Of a stretch of 64,000 nucleotides of DNA, positions 8,510 to 17,951 are shown in pieces. Source of the stretch: Methylobacterium sp. CB376 (GTDB lineage: Bacteria; Pseudomonadota; Alphaproteobacteria; Rhizobiales; Beijerinckiaceae); the NCBI RefSeq assembly GCF_029714205.1, contig NZ_CP121648.1, forward strand, positions 7,107,501 through 7,171,500, read 5' to 3'. Within the stretch, counting starts at the first letter, position 1; every line of letters starts with the position of its first letter. The position numbers and the translations under genes are program-made. Below the pieces are notes generated by a model, which was given only the letters and a program-made list of their open reading frames with translations, was not told the DNA's origin and did not search any database.

Positions 8510-9385
8510 ATGGACCTCGTCCTCCAGCTCCTCTTCACCGGGATCGGCATCGGCGCCGTCTACGCCCTCGTGGCGCTCGGCTTCGTGCTGATCTTCCGCG
8601 CCACGAACGTGGTGAACTTCGCCCAGGGCGAGTTCTCGATGGTGGCCGCCTTCCTGATGGTCGTCTTCGCGGTCGACCTGGAATGGCCCTACTGGCTGTC
8701 CTTCCTGCTGGCGATCGGCGGGATGGCGCTGCTCGGGGCCCTGTTCAACCTCGGCGTCTACTACCCGCTGCGCCACCGCTCCTACCTGCCGGTGATCATC
8801 TCGACCATCGGCGCCTCGATCTTCCTCGCCAACACCACGCTCGCCCTCTACGGGCCGCAGCCGCAGGTGCTGCCCCCGGTCTTCGAGACGCAGGGAATCC
8901 TGCTCGGGCCGGTCTTCCTGGACAGCCAGTACCTGCTGATCATCGCGGTCACGGCGGTGCTGGTCGCCTTCCAGTACTGGTTCTTCGAGCACACGCTGAT
9001 CGGCAAGAAGCTGCAGGCCACCTCCCAGGACAAGGAGATGGCGGCGCTGCTGGGCATCCCGGTGGCCGGGATGATCATGCTGACCTTCGTGTACAGCGCG
9101 GTGCTGGGCGGCATCGCCGGCATCCTGGTGGCGCCGGTGCTGTTCGTGTCGATCCAGATGGGGGCGACGATCGCCCTGAAGGCCTTCGCGGCCACCATCA
9201 TCGGCGGCTTCGGCGACGTCACGGGGGCGATCATCGGCGGGCTGGCGCTCGGCATCATCGAGACCTTCGGGGCGGCCTACATCTCGGTGCCCTACAAGGA
9301 CGCCTTCGCCTTCATCGTCCTCGTGGCCTTCCTGATCCTGCGGCCCCAGGGGCTGTTCGGCGAACGCATCGCGGAGAAGGCATGA
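8510..9385 (+). CDS. livH: Branched-chain amino acid-type ABC transporter permease (LivH-like)
   Basis: The 291-residue protein is an integral membrane permease of the LivH type with about eight hydrophobic helices. The start MDLVLQLLFTGIGIGAVYALVALGF and the following NVVNFAQGEF are the classic N-terminal signature, and GGFGDVTGAIIGGLALGIIE near the C-terminus corresponds to the loop that contacts the ATPase. The ATG at 8510 follows a short spacer with the stem-loop. Its TGA overlaps the ATG of the next gene (ATGA), so the two are translationally coupled. Confidence 0.92.
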   Translation: MDLVLQLLFTGIGIGAVYALVALGFVLIFRATNVVNFAQGEFSMVAAFLMVVFAVDLEWPYWLSFLLAIGGMALLGALFNLGVYYPLRHRSYLPVIISTIGASIFLANTTLALYGPQPQVLPPVFETQGILLGPVFLDSQYLLIIAVTAVLVAFQYWFFEHTLIGKKLQATSQDKEMAALLGIPVAGMIMLTFVYSAVLGGIAGILVAPVLFVSIQMGATIALKAFAATIIGGFGDVTGAIIGGLALGIIETFGAAYISVPYKDAFAFIVLVAFLILRPQGLFGERIAEKA

Positions 9386-11208
9386 CCGGCTCTCCCCTTC
9401 CCCGGGCGGACGTCGCCCCCGCCGCTCCCGCCCGTCGGCTGCCCCTCGGCTCGCTGCTCTACGCCGCCCTGGCGGCCGGGATCGTCGCCCTCGCGGTGAC
9501 GAACCCGGTCAACGGCTACCTGCTCAACATCCTGATGCAGGCCGCCACCTACGCGATCGCGGTGATCGGCCTCACCGTGGTGCTGGGCCTGTGCGGGCAG
9601 ATCAATCTCGCGCAGGCGGCCTTCTTCGGGCTCGGCGCCTACGCGGTCGGCCTCGGCACCGTCGATCTCGGGGTGAGCTTCTGGCTCTGCCTCGCGGCCG
9701 GCATGCTCGCCGCCCTGGTGGCGGGCGCCTTCCTGGGCGCCTCGACCCTGCGGCTGGGCGGCCACTACCTCGCCATGGTGACGATCAGCTTCCAGCAGAT
9801 CCTCACCCTGGTGCTGGTGAACTGGATCCCGGTCACGCACGGGCCCGACGGGGTGCCGCGCATCCAGCGCCCGGCCCTGTTCTCGGACGGGCAGGCCTAT
9901 CTGGGCCTCTGCCTCGCGGTGCTGGCGGTGGTGGCCTGGCTCGTCTGGCACATGCCGCGCACCCGGCTCGGCCGCGCCATGCGGGCGGTGCGCGACAACG
10001 AGCTCGCGGCGGGCGTCACCGGCATCGACGTCTACCGCACCAAGGTGATGGCCTTCGCGATCGGGGCGCTGCTCGCCGGACTCGGCGGCGGGCTCTTCGC
10101 GGGCAGCTTCACCTATGTCAGCCCGGACCAGTTCTCCTTCGCCGAGTCGATCGTGTTCCTGACCATGGCGCTGCTCGGCGGCGTCGGCTCGCCGGCGGGC
10201 GCGGTGATCGGCACCGGGCTCCTGATCCTCATCCCCGAATGGCTGCGCTTCCTGAAGGAGATTCCGGGCCTCTACCTCGCCATCTACGGGCTCGCGGTGA
10301 TCCTGATTGTGGTGTTCATGCCGGAGGGGATCTGGGGCTTCCTCGGCGACCAGGTGAAGCGCCTGCGCCCCGGCCGGGCCGCGGCGCCGCGGGCCGGCGA
10401 CCTCGCGCTGACGCAGGGCGCGGCGGGGCCCGCGCCGGTGCTGGAGGTCGAGGGGCTCGCCAAGCATTTCGGCGGCCTCAAGGCCGTGGACGAGGTCTCC
10501 TTCACGGTGACCCGCGGGGGCATCCACGCGCTGATCGGCCCGAACGGCTCGGGCAAGACCACGACCCTCAACGTGCTCTCGGGCCTCTACCGGCCGACCG
10601 CGGGCCGGGTGCGCCTCGACGGGCAGGACATCACCCACGCGCCGCCGCATGCCCGCGCGGCGGCCGGGCTCGGCCGGACCTTCCAGAACATCCGCCTGTT
10701 CCGCTCGATGAGCGCGCTCGAGAACGTCGTCATCGGGGCCGAGCGGCCGGGCAACCCGATCGAGGGCCGCGACCGGGCGACCCTGGAGGCGCGGGCGCGG
10801 GCGGCGCTCGCCTTCGTGGGGCTGGAGGCGCGGGCGGACGAGCCGGTCTCGGCCTTCTCGTACGGCCACCAGCGCCTGATCGAGATCGCCCGGGCGCTCG
10901 CCGGCAACCCGGTGCTGCTGCTGCTCGACGAGCCGGCGGCGGGCCTCAACAGCACCGAGAAGGGGGCGCTCACCGGCCTGCTGCGCCGGGTCGCCGCCAA
11001 GGGCGTCACCATCCTGATCATCGACCACGACATGACGCTGGTGAGCGACGTGGCGAGCCACATCACGGTGCTGAATTTCGGCCGGCGCATCGCCGACGGC
11101 GTCACCGCCGCGGTCCTGCGCGAGCCCGCCGTGATCGAGGCCTATCTGGGTCAGGAGGCGGCGGATCTGCGCGATCCGGGCCTGCGGACCGACCTCGCGC
11201 CGACCTGA
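9382..11208 (+). CDS. Fused LivM permease and LivG ATPase of the ABC transporter
   Basis: The 608-residue product joins two usually separate subunits. Residues about 20-325 form a LivM-type permease (GLCGQINLAQAAFFGLGAYA, LGGHYLAMVT, ALLGGVGSPAGAVIGT). After a linker of about 30 Ala/Pro/Arg-rich residues comes an ABC ATPase: Walker A GPNGSGKTT at about 386-394, Q-loop in FQNIRLF, signature SYGHQ at about 491 in place of LSGGQ (usual for LivG), Walker B LLLLDEPAAGL at about 510-520, and the switch region IIDHDM. Such fusions are known in alphaproteobacteria and fix the ATPase to the permease. It overlaps livH by four bases, and LivF follows after ten. Confidence 0.92.
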   Translation: MTGSPLPRADVAPAAPARRLPLGSLLYAALAAGIVALAVTNPVNGYLLNILMQAATYAIAVIGLTVVLGLCGQINLAQAAFFGLGAYAVGLGTVDLGVSFWLCLAAGMLAALVAGAFLGASTLRLGGHYLAMVTISFQQILTLVLVNWIPVTHGPDGVPRIQRPALFSDGQAYLGLCLAVLAVVAWLVWHMPRTRLGRAMRAVRDNELAAGVTGIDVYRTKVMAFAIGALLAGLGGGLFAGSFTYVSPDQFSFAESIVFLTMALLGGVGSPAGAVIGTGLLILIPEWLRFLKEIPGLYLAIYGLAVILIVVFMPEGIWGFLGDQVKRLRPGRAAAPRAGDLALTQGAAGPAPVLEVEGLAKHFGGLKAVDEVSFTVTRGGIHALIGPNGSGKTTTLNVLSGLYRPTAGRVRLDGQDITHAPPHARAAAGLGRTFQNIRLFRSMSALENVVIGAERPGNPIEGRDRATLEARARAALAFVGLEARADEPVSAFSYGHQRLIEIARALAGNPVLLLLDEPAAGLNSTEKGALTGLLRRVAAKGVTILIIDHDMTLVSDVASHITVLNFGRRIADGVTAAVLREPAVIEAYLGQEAADLRDPGLRTDLAPT

Positions 11209-11218
11209 GGAGGACGGA

Positions 11219-11953
11219 ATGGCACTCCTCGAGATCCGCGACCTCACCGTGCGCTACGGCGAGATCGAGGCCGTGCGCGGCGTCTCCTTCGCGGTGGAGC
11301 CGGGCGAGGTCGTGACCCTGCTGGGCTCGAACGGCGCCGGCAAGTCGACGACGCTCAAGACCATCTCCGGGCTGGTCAAGCCGGCCGGCGGCGAGGTGCT
11401 GTTCGAGGGCCAGCCCCTCGTCGGCCTGAAGCCCGAGGAGATCGTCCGCCGCGGCGTCGCGCACGTGCCTGAGGGGCGGCGGGTCTTCCCGGGCCTCACC
11501 GTGCGCGAGAACATCATGCTCGGCGCCTCGAACCGGACCGGGCTCTCCGCCCGCCGGATCCGCGACGAGGCGGAGGGCATGTTCGAGCTCTTCCCCGACA
11601 TCCGCCGCTTCGGCGACGCGCTCGGCTGGACCCTGTCGGGCGGCCAGCTGCAGATGGTCGCGCTCGCCCGCGGGCTGATGGCCAAGCCCCGGATCCTGCT
11701 CCTCGACGAGCCCTCGCTCGGCCTCGCCCCGGTGATCGTCCAGGCGGTCTTCTCCATCATCGCCGAGGTGCGCCGCCGCGGCACGACGGTGCTCCTCGTC
11801 GAGCAGAACGCCCGGATGGGCCTGTCGGTGGCGGATCGCGGCTACGTGCTGGAGACCGGCCAGCTGGTGCTGAGCGGCTCGCCGGACTCGCTCTGGGCGA
11901 ACGACGACATCCGGGCGGCCTATCTGGGCGGGCGCGCCAAGGCGGCCGGGTAG
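11219..11953 (+). CDS. livF: ABC transporter ATP-binding protein (LivF-like)
   Basis: The 244-residue cytoplasmic ATPase is the second nucleotide-binding subunit of the transporter. Walker A GSNGAGKSTT lies near residues 37-46, the Q-loop region reads VPEGRRVFPGLTV as in LivF proteins, the signature LSGGQLQM is near 139-146, and Walker B ILLLDEPSLGLAP is near 159-171, followed by LLVEQN. A strong GAGGAGG precedes the ATG. It is the last gene of the operon; no clear T-rich terminator follows. Confidence 0.93.
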   Translation: MALLEIRDLTVRYGEIEAVRGVSFAVEPGEVVTLLGSNGAGKSTTLKTISGLVKPAGGEVLFEGQPLVGLKPEEIVRRGVAHVPEGRRVFPGLTVRENIMLGASNRTGLSARRIRDEAEGMFELFPDIRRFGDALGWTLSGGQLQMVALARGLMAKPRILLLDEPSLGLAPVIVQAVFSIIAEVRRRGTTVLLVEQNARMGLSVADRGYVLETGQLVLSGSPDSLWANDDIRAAYLGGRAKAAG

Positions 11954-12099
11954 CGGGGTCGGAGGCTCGCCTTTGCGGGGCGGGGCCACCCGTGCCGGCG
12001 CCCGGCCCTGGCCAGCACGACACCTGTCCGCGGTCCATGAGAGCCCCTAGGATCGGCGAGGCCGGGCCTCCCCTCGCCCAACCTCGCCCCGGAGCCGCC

Positions 12100-13353
12100 G
12101 TGACGGCCTTCCTCGTCCTCCTCCTCGCCTACACGATCAGCCAGTTCGACCGCGGCTTCCTCGCCATGGTGGCCCCGGATCTCGGGCGCGACCTCGGCCT
12201 CTCCGGCTCCGACCTCGCCCTGCTCTCCTCGGCGTGGTTCGCCGCCTTCGCGCTCGCCCAGATCCCGACCGGGTTCTGCCTCGACCGGTTCGGGCCCCGC
12301 CGCACCGTGGCGGCCTTCCTGGCCCTGGCATCCCTCGGGACCGGGGCCCTCGCGGCGGCGGGGGGCTTCGCCGGGGCGCTCGCCGGCATGGCGCTGATCG
12401 GCTTCGGCTGCGCCCCGGCGCTGATGGGGAGCCTCTACGTCTTCGGCCGGCTCTACCCGCCCGAGCGCTTCGCCATGCTGTCATCGCTGATGATCGGCTT
12501 CGGCACGGCCGGGGATCTCCTGGGCGCGACCCCGCTCGCCCTCGCCTCCCGGGCGCTCGGCTGGCGGCCGATCCTGCTCGGCCTCGCCGCCGTCACGGCC
12601 GCGTGCGCGCTCCTCGTCCTCGCCCTGATCCGCGATCCGGCCCGCATCCGGGATCCCACCCGGACCGGGCTGCTGCGGGGCTTCGCGGCGATCGCGGGCA
12701 TGCGCGCCCTGTGGCCGATCTTCCCGGTCGTCCTCGTCAGCTACGCGGTGGTGATCGCCATCCGCTCGCTCTGGATCGGCGCCTATCTGGGCAGCGTGCA
12801 CGGCTTCGACGCCCTGGCGCGGGGCAACGGGGCGCTCGCCATGAGCGCCGCCATGGCCCTCGGCGCCATCGGCTACGGGCCGCTGGAGCGGCTGGTCCGC
12901 GATCCCAAGCGCACCGCCCTCGGCGGCTGCCTCGTCACCGGCCTCGCCCTCGTGCTCCTCGGCCTCGCGGGCGCAGGCTCCGCCGCCCTGGCCGTGGCGC
13001 TCCTCGCCGTCATCGGCGCCGCCGGCCTCAGCTACGCCATCCTGATGGCCCATGCCCGGCGCTTCTTCCCGGCCCACCTGCTCGGCCGGGGCGTCTCCTT
13101 CATGAACATCCTGTTCATGGGCGGGGCGGGCGCCGCGCAGGGTCTCTCGGCCGCCTTCGTGCTGCGGGCCGAGGGGCTCGACCCGGCCGGGCTCTACGCG
13201 CGCCTGTTCGCCGGCTTCGGGGCGGCCCTGCTCGCCGCCACGGCCGTCTACGCCTTCGCGCCGCGGGCCCCCGCGCTCAGCGCGACGCTGCCGCCTCCGC
13301 CGCCTCCGCGGGCGTGCGCGCCCGCAGGGCGAGCGCGTGGAGGCCGCGCCTGA
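12100..13353 (+). CDS. MFS transporter (12 TM) of unknown substrate
   Basis: The protein of about 417 residues is an inner-membrane major facilitator with the loop 2-3 motif CLDRFGPRRT and roughly twelve hydrophobic segments. The start is uncertain: the GTG at 12100 with GGAG nine bases before it begins exactly at TM1 (VTAFLVLLLAYTISQFDRGF) and is preferred, while an ATG at 12037 in the same frame would add 21 polar residues. The C-terminal tail is Pro/Arg-rich, and its last 77 bases overlap the 3' end of bolA on the other strand, so the tail may be a by-product of that overlap. Nothing nearby points to a substrate. Confidence 0.8.
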   Translation: MTAFLVLLLAYTISQFDRGFLAMVAPDLGRDLGLSGSDLALLSSAWFAAFALAQIPTGFCLDRFGPRRTVAAFLALASLGTGALAAAGGFAGALAGMALIGFGCAPALMGSLYVFGRLYPPERFAMLSSLMIGFGTAGDLLGATPLALASRALGWRPILLGLAAVTAACALLVLALIRDPARIRDPTRTGLLRGFAAIAGMRALWPIFPVVLVSYAVVIAIRSLWIGAYLGSVHGFDALARGNGALAMSAAMALGAIGYGPLERLVRDPKRTALGGCLVTGLALVLLGLAGAGSAALAVALLAVIGAAGLSYAILMAHARRFFPAHLLGRGVSFMNILFMGGAGAAQGLSAAFVLRAEGLDPAGLYARLFAGFGAALLAATAVYAFAPRAPALSATLPPPPPPRACAPAGRARGGRA

Positions 13354-13567
13354 AGGCCTCGTCGAGCAGCGCGTTCACCATGCGGTGACGCTCGACGCGG
13401 CTCTTCCCCTCGAAGGCCTGCGACACCACATCGAGGCGGAAATGGGTTTCCCCGCCCGGGGCGGCGCCGGCATGGCCCTCGTGCTGGTGCGATTCATCGA
13501 TCACCGCCAGGGATTCCGGCCTTAACCGCTCCTCCAGCGTTTCCCTGATCCACTCCGCCAAGCTCAT
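13277..13567 (-). CDS. bolA: BolA-family protein
   Basis: The 96-residue protein has the BolA fold core: an N-terminal helix (LAEWIRETLEERL), the strand and loop with DESHQHEGH, ETHFRLDVVSQAFEGKSRVERHRMVNALL as the nucleic-acid/Fe-S partner helix, and LHALALRARTP. The histidines in SHQHEGH and in the RVERHRMV helix match positions used for [2Fe-2S] binding with monothiol glutaredoxins. GAGGAG precedes the ATG. In many Hyphomicrobiales it stands beside the J-domain gene and cobST, as here, but divergent from them. Confidence 0.92.
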   Translation of the reverse strand: MSLAEWIRETLEERLRPESLAVIDESHQHEGHAGAAPGGETHFRLDVVSQAFEGKSRVERHRMVNALLDEAFRRGLHALALRARTPAEAAEAAASR

Positions 13568-13700
13568 CGGGATTCTCCTCGCGCGCCGGGGTGATTCCCG
13601 GGGGCGGATCCACCCGCCCGTGTCAATCCGTTCCGGGAGCCTGCGGCATCAGGCCCCCAGCCCTTGTGCCCCGCCCGGGGCCCCTCATAATCGCCCCGCC

Positions 13701-14321
13701 ATGGATCTCAACTCGCCCCTGTTCGACCGCATCCGCATCAAGCCGACGTGCGAGGACACCACGACGGAGGGTCCGGTCTGCGAGCGCCCGGGCTGCACCC
13801 AGCCGGGGCTCCACCGCGCCCCCAAGGGCCGCAAGCAGGAGGGCCAGTACTGGCGCTTCTGCATGGCGCATGTCCGCGAATACAACGCCTCCTACAATTA
13901 CTTCGCCGGCATGAACGACGCCGCCGTGCAGGCCTTCCAGAAGGACGCGGTGATCGGCCACCGGCCGACCTGGGCGATGGGCGTCAACGGCACCGCCCGC
14001 GGGGCGAGCCGGCCGGCCTCCGCGCCGCGCGACTGGGACTACGTCGATCCGCTCGGCGTCCTGCGGGCGGCGGGCGTCGCGCCCGAGGACGGGCGCGCCC
14101 GGGCCGAGCCGCCGCGGCCGCGCTACTCCGCCCCCGTGCGCAAGGCCTACGACGTGATGGGCCTGGAGGAGGGCGCCGACGCCGCCGCCATCAAGGCCCA
14201 GTACAAGGCCCTGGTGAAGCGCTTCCACCCCGACGCCAATGGCGGCGACCGCGCCTTCGAGGACCGCCTGCGCGACATCATCCGGGCCCACGACACCCTG
14301 CGGGCCGCCGGCCTCTGCTGA
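13701..14321 (+). CDS. J-domain (DnaJ-like) protein with N-terminal Cys/His-rich part
   Basis: The 206-residue protein ends in a J domain (about 148-206): [21 protein letters not shown], then HPD at 176-178, so it should stimulate a DnaK-type Hsp70. The first half is not a classical DnaJ zinc finger but carries Cys27, Cys32, His38, Cys54 and His57 (CERPGC, then FCMAHV), which looks like a small metal site. This architecture beside cobS is common in Hyphomicrobiales, and I infer a role in folding of a nearby product, without proof. A 7-bp stem hairpin follows three bases after the stop. Confidence 0.85.
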   Translation: MDLNSPLFDRIRIKPTCEDTTTEGPVCERPGCTQPGLHRAPKGRKQEGQYWRFCMAHVREYNASYNYFAGMNDAAVQAFQKDAVIGHRPTWAMGVNGTARGASRPASAPRDWDYVDPLGVLRAAGVAPEDGRARAEPPRPRYSAPVRKAYDVMGLEEGADAAAIKAQYKALVKRFHPDANGGDRAFEDRLRDIIRAHDTLRAAGLC

Positions 14322-14324
14322 GGT

Positions 14325-14344
14325 CCGGCCCTCGCCGGGGCCGG
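14325..14344 (+). terminator. GC-rich hairpin after the J-domain gene
   Basis: CCGGCCC and GGGCCGG form a 7-bp stem with a 6-base loop immediately after the stop codon. There is no T-tract, so termination may be inefficient or Rho-assisted. Confidence 0.4.
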
Positions 14345-14536
14345 GCACGGATCTCGCATCCGGGGGCCCGGCAGGGCTCGCATCCCGCGCGACCTCGCCT
14401 ATATCAGGGGTGTTGGCACGTTTGCGCCGGCTCCCCCAGAACGATAAGGAAAGGCGGCGCCAGCCGGCACCCCCGCGCCGTCGCGACATCCGCAGGGCCG
14501 CCCTTCCCGAGGCACCCCTGCCCCGACGAGGCCCTT

Positions 14537-15520
14537 ATGCTTGCTGAAGACACACCACCCGCTCTCCCGGACATGAAGGTGTCCGTGCGCCAGGTGTTCG
14601 GGATCGACTCGAACCTCGAGGTGCCGGCCTTCTCCAAGACGGACGAGCACGTCCCCGACCTCGACGCCGACTACATCTTCGACCGCGAGACCACGCTGGC
14701 GATCCTGGCCGGCTTCGCCCGGAACCGCCGGGTGATGATCACCGGCTATCACGGCACCGGCAAGTCGACCCACGTCGAGCAGGTCGCCGCGCGGCTGAAC
14801 TGGCCCTGCGTGCGCATCAACCTCGACAGCCACGTCTCGCGCATCGACCTCGTCGGCAAGGACGCGATCGTCCTCAAGGAGGGCAAGCAGGTCACCGCCT
14901 TCCAGGACGGGATCCTGCCCTGGGCGCTGCAGAACAACGTCGCGCTCGTCTTCGACGAGTACGATGCCGGCCGCCCGGACGTGATGTTCGTGATCCAGCG
15001 CGTGCTCGAAGTGTCGGGCCGCCTGACGCTCCTCGACCAGAAGCGGGTGATCCGCCCGCACCCCGCCTTCCGGCTCTTCGCCACCGCGAACACCGTCGGC
15101 CTCGGCGACACGTCCGGCCTCTATCACGGCACGCAGCAGATCAACCAGGGTCAGATGGACCGCTGGTCCATCGTCACCACCCTCAACTACCTGCCGCACG
15201 ACCGCGAGGTCGACATCGTGCTGTCGAAGGCGACGCACTACCGCGGCGAGGGCGGGCGCGACATCGTCAACAAGATGGTCCGGGTCGCCGACCTCACCCG
15301 CAACGCCTTCATCAACGGCGACCTCTCGACCGTGATGAGCCCGCGCACCGTGATCACCTGGGCGGAGAACGCCGAGATCTTCAACGACATCGGCTTCGCC
15401 TTCCGGGTCACCTTCCTCAACAAGTGCGACGAGCTGGAGCGGGCGCTCGTCGCCGAGTTCTACCAGCGCTCCTTCGGCAAGGAGCTGCCCGAGAGCGCGG
15501 TGAACGTCGCGCTGAGCTGA
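14537..15520 (+). CDS. cobS: Aerobic cobaltochelatase subunit CobS
   Basis: The 327-residue AAA+ ATPase works with CobT and CobN to insert cobalt into hydrogenobyrinic acid a,c-diamide in the aerobic cobalamin pathway. Walker A is GYHGTGKST (70-78), Walker [12 protein letters not shown] (135-145), and the sensor region [21 protein letters not shown] is typical of CobS. The N-terminal [12 protein letters not shown] strand matches the family. The ATG at 14537 is used; an internal ATG 12 codons later is possible. A small frameshifted gene and cobT follow closely, so it is an operon. CobN is not in the window. I see no cobalamin riboswitch in the upstream gap. Confidence 0.95.
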   Translation: MLAEDTPPALPDMKVSVRQVFGIDSNLEVPAFSKTDEHVPDLDADYIFDRETTLAILAGFARNRRVMITGYHGTGKSTHVEQVAARLNWPCVRINLDSHVSRIDLVGKDAIVLKEGKQVTAFQDGILPWALQNNVALVFDEYDAGRPDVMFVIQRVLEVSGRLTLLDQKRVIRPHPAFRLFATANTVGLGDTSGLYHGTQQINQGQMDRWSIVTTLNYLPHDREVDIVLSKATHYRGEGGRDIVNKMVRVADLTRNAFINGDLSTVMSPRTVITWAENAEIFNDIGFAFRVTFLNKCDELERALVAEFYQRSFGKELPESAVNVALS

Positions 15521-15531
15521 CGGAGGCGCGC

Positions 15532-15821
15532 ATGGCGGACCCGGCTCTCACGGAACGGCGCGGCGCGGCCGGTCCCGCCGGGGACCGGGCCGCGCGCGAC
15601 CTCGACGCCCGGGCGATGCGGACGGCCCGAGCCGCGGGGACCAGCGCGACGCCGCGCGCGCCGAGGCCTGCGAGGAGGCCGGGCTCCGGGCAGCCGACGA
15701 GACCCACCGGCAGCCCGAGGCCTTCCCGGACGCCTGCGCCGACTGCTGCCCCGACACCTGCCCCGACGCTTGGGACGATCTCCCGGAGCGCTCCTTCGAT
15801 CTCGACGCGGTGAAGAAGTAG
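15532..15821 (+). pseudogene. Small frameshifted gene between cobS and cobT, Cys-rich C-terminus
   Basis: An ATG 12 bases after the cobS stop has a good GGAGG five bases before it and opens a frame with strong G/C third-position bias (MADPALTERRG to about RAAG). Around the GGGG run at 15636-15639 the coding-like bias moves to the next frame, which has no start codon of its own and ends KK-stop at 15821, four bases before cobT. Adding one G would give one continuous protein of about 96 residues ending DACADCCPDTCPDAWDD then FDLDAVKK. The tail has a C-x2-C-C-x3-C cluster. I do not recognise the family. It is either a true one-base deletion or a sequencing error. Confidence 0.6.
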
Positions 15822-15825
15822 CCGG

Positions 15826-17718
15826 ATGTCCATTTCCAACCGCAAGCCAGGCGAGAAGCGCGAGCCGGCCGCCGAGCCGCTGAAGCGCTCGCTCGCCGGA
15901 ACGCTGCGGGCCATCGCCCGCAGGCCCGAGGTCGAGGTCACCTTCGCCTCCGACCGGCCGGCGCTGACCGCCGACAAGGCCCGCCTGCCCGAGCCGCCCC
16001 GCAAGCTCTCCGCCGCCGACGTGGCGATCCTGCGCGGCCACGCGGATTCGATGGCCCTGCGCCTCGCCTGCCACGACGCGGCGATCCACCGGCGGCTCGC
16101 CCCCGAGGGGGCGCCGGCCCGCGCGGTCTTCGACGCCGTCGAGCAGGCCCGGGTCGAGGCGATCGGCTCGCGGCGCATGGCCGGCGTGGCCGGGAACCTG
16201 ACCGCCATGCTGGAGGACCGCTACCATCGCGGCGGCAAGTACGAGGAGATCACCGACCGGGCCGACGCGCCGCTGGAGGATGCCGTCGCCCTGATGGTGC
16301 GCGAGCGCCTGACCGGCCAGAAGCCGCCGGAGGCCGCCGGCCGCATCGTCGAGCTCTGGCGCGACTTCGTCGAGGCGCGCGCGGGCCGGAACCTCGACGG
16401 GCTCCTCGGCAGCCTCGAGAACCAGCGCGCCTTCGCGCGCGCGGTGCGCGACCTCCTCTCCTCCCTCGACATGGCGGACGACGCCCCCCTCGACCCCGAG
16501 GACGAGGAGAGCGAGGACGAGAACGAGGCGCAGGAGAACGAGCAGCAGGCCGGCGAGGGCGAGGCGGAGCAGCAATCCCAGGGCGACCGGGCCGAGGTCG
16601 ACGTCTCGGACGAGGCCTCCGACGACCTCGACGAGGGCGCGACCGAGGCCGCCGACGCGCCCTCCGGCGAATTGCCGGACGATGCCGAGGACGCCGACTC
16701 GGAGGAGGCCTCCGAATCCTGGCGCCCGCCGACCCCGCGCCCCAACGAGGTGCGCGGTCCCGACTACAAGGTCTACACCGCCAGGTACGACGAGGTGATC
16801 CACGCCGAGGATCTCTGCGACGCGGACGAGCTCGGGCGGCTGCGCTCCTACCTCGACAAGCAGCTGGCCCACCTGCAGGGCGTGGTCGGGCGCCTCGCCA
16901 ACCGCCTGCAGCGGCGGCTCCTCGCGCAGCAGAACCGGGCCTGGGAGTTCGACCTGGAGGAGGGCCAGCTCGACCCCGCCCGCCTGCCGCGGGTGGTCAT
17001 GGACCCGTTCCAGCCCCTGTCCTTCAAGCAGGAGAAGGACACGAATTTCCGCGACACGGTGGTCACGCTCCTCCTCGACAATTCGGGCTCGATGCGCGGG
17101 CGCCCGATCACCGTGGCGGCGACCTGCGCCGACATCCTGGCGCGCACCCTGGAGCGCTGCGGCGTCAAGGTCGAGATCCTCGGCTTCACCACGCGGGCCT
17201 GGAAGGGCGGCCAGGCCCGCGAGGAGTGGCTGAAGGCGGGCAAGCCGCCCTCGCCCGGCCGCCTCAACGACCTGCGCCACATCGTCTACAAGGCCGCCGA
17301 CGCGCCCTGGCGCCGGGCGCGCAAGAATCTCGGCCTGATGATGCGCGAGGGGCTGCTCAAGGAGAACATCGACGGGGAGGCCCTCGACTGGGCGCACAAG
17401 CGCCTGCTCGGGCGGCCCGAGCAGCGGCGCATCCTGATGGTGATCTCGGACGGCGCCCCGGTCGACGATTCGACCCTGTCGGTGAACCCGGGCAACTACC
17501 TGGAGCGCCACCTGCGCTACGTGATCGAGGAGATCGAGACCCGCTCGCCGGTGGAACTCCTCGCCATCGGCATCGGGCACGACGTGACCCGCTACTACCG
17601 GCGCGCCGTCACCATCATCGACGCGGAGGAACTCGGCGGCGTGATGACCGAGAAGCTGGCGGAGCTGTTCGACGAGGGCGGGGACGCCCCGCCGCGGCGG
17701 GCCGGGCAGCGGCGCTGA
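15826..17718 (+). CDS. cobT: Aerobic cobaltochelatase subunit CobT
   Basis: The 630-residue protein is the VWA-domain partner of CobS. The N-terminal part carries the helical CobT domain; residues about 220-300 form a very acidic Glu/Asp/Ala-rich linker typical of CobT; the C-terminal integrin-I-like domain has the MIDAS motif DNSGSMRG at about 418-425, with later metal-site residues in [10 protein letters not shown] and [12 protein letters not shown]. The family binds Mg2+ there and docks CobN. The ATG at 15826 lies four bases after the end of the small frameshifted gene, so translation may depend on that upstream gene. Confidence 0.95.
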   Translation: MSISNRKPGEKREPAAEPLKRSLAGTLRAIARRPEVEVTFASDRPALTADKARLPEPPRKLSAADVAILRGHADSMALRLACHDAAIHRRLAPEGAPARAVFDAVEQARVEAIGSRRMAGVAGNLTAMLEDRYHRGGKYEEITDRADAPLEDAVALMVRERLTGQKPPEAAGRIVELWRDFVEARAGRNLDGLLGSLENQRAFARAVRDLLSSLDMADDAPLDPEDEESEDENEAQENEQQAGEGEAEQQSQGDRAEVDVSDEASDDLDEGATEAADAPSGELPDDAEDADSEEASESWRPPTPRPNEVRGPDYKVYTARYDEVIHAEDLCDADELGRLRSYLDKQLAHLQGVVGRLANRLQRRLLAQQNRAWEFDLEEGQLDPARLPRVVMDPFQPLSFKQEKDTNFRDTVVTLLLDNSGSMRGRPITVAATCADILARTLERCGVKVEILGFTTRAWKGGQAREEWLKAGKPPSPGRLNDLRHIVYKAADAPWRRARKNLGLMMREGLLKENIDGEALDWAHKRLLGRPEQRRILMVISDGAPVDDSTLSVNPGNYLERHLRYVIEEIETRSPVELLAIGIGHDVTRYYRRAVTIIDAEELGGVMTEKLAELFDEGGDAPPRRAGQRR

Positions 17719-17930
17719 CGCCCGCGGCGGCGATCCGGGCGATTGCGCCGGGCGCGGATCGGCGCGAGGATGACCTCGTCCGAACGGCGGGCGATCGGGT
17801 CCTGGCCCGCCGCCGGCCGCGGCGCTATGGTCGGCGCACGCGCCGGGCTCCCGGCGCGGCGGACGCATTCCTCAAGGTGAGGGTCACGCGGGGCCGAGCA
17901 GATCGCTCAGCCTTGCGTTGTAGGACGGAG

Positions 17931-17951
17931 ATGGACCGGTGGTATCGATGA
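17931..17951 (+). other. Possible six-codon leader ORF overlapping the next start
   Basis: GGACGGAG is followed directly by ATG and the short frame MDRWYR; its TGA overlaps the ATG at 17948 (ATGA). The arrangement would couple translation of the next gene to this mini-ORF. It could equally be chance, with the ribosome site serving a GTG at 17939. Confidence 0.25.

Noticed and set aside
14322..14536. Possible cobalamin riboswitch before cobS
   Set aside because: I looked for the conserved B12-box and core pattern and did not find it in this 215-bp gap.
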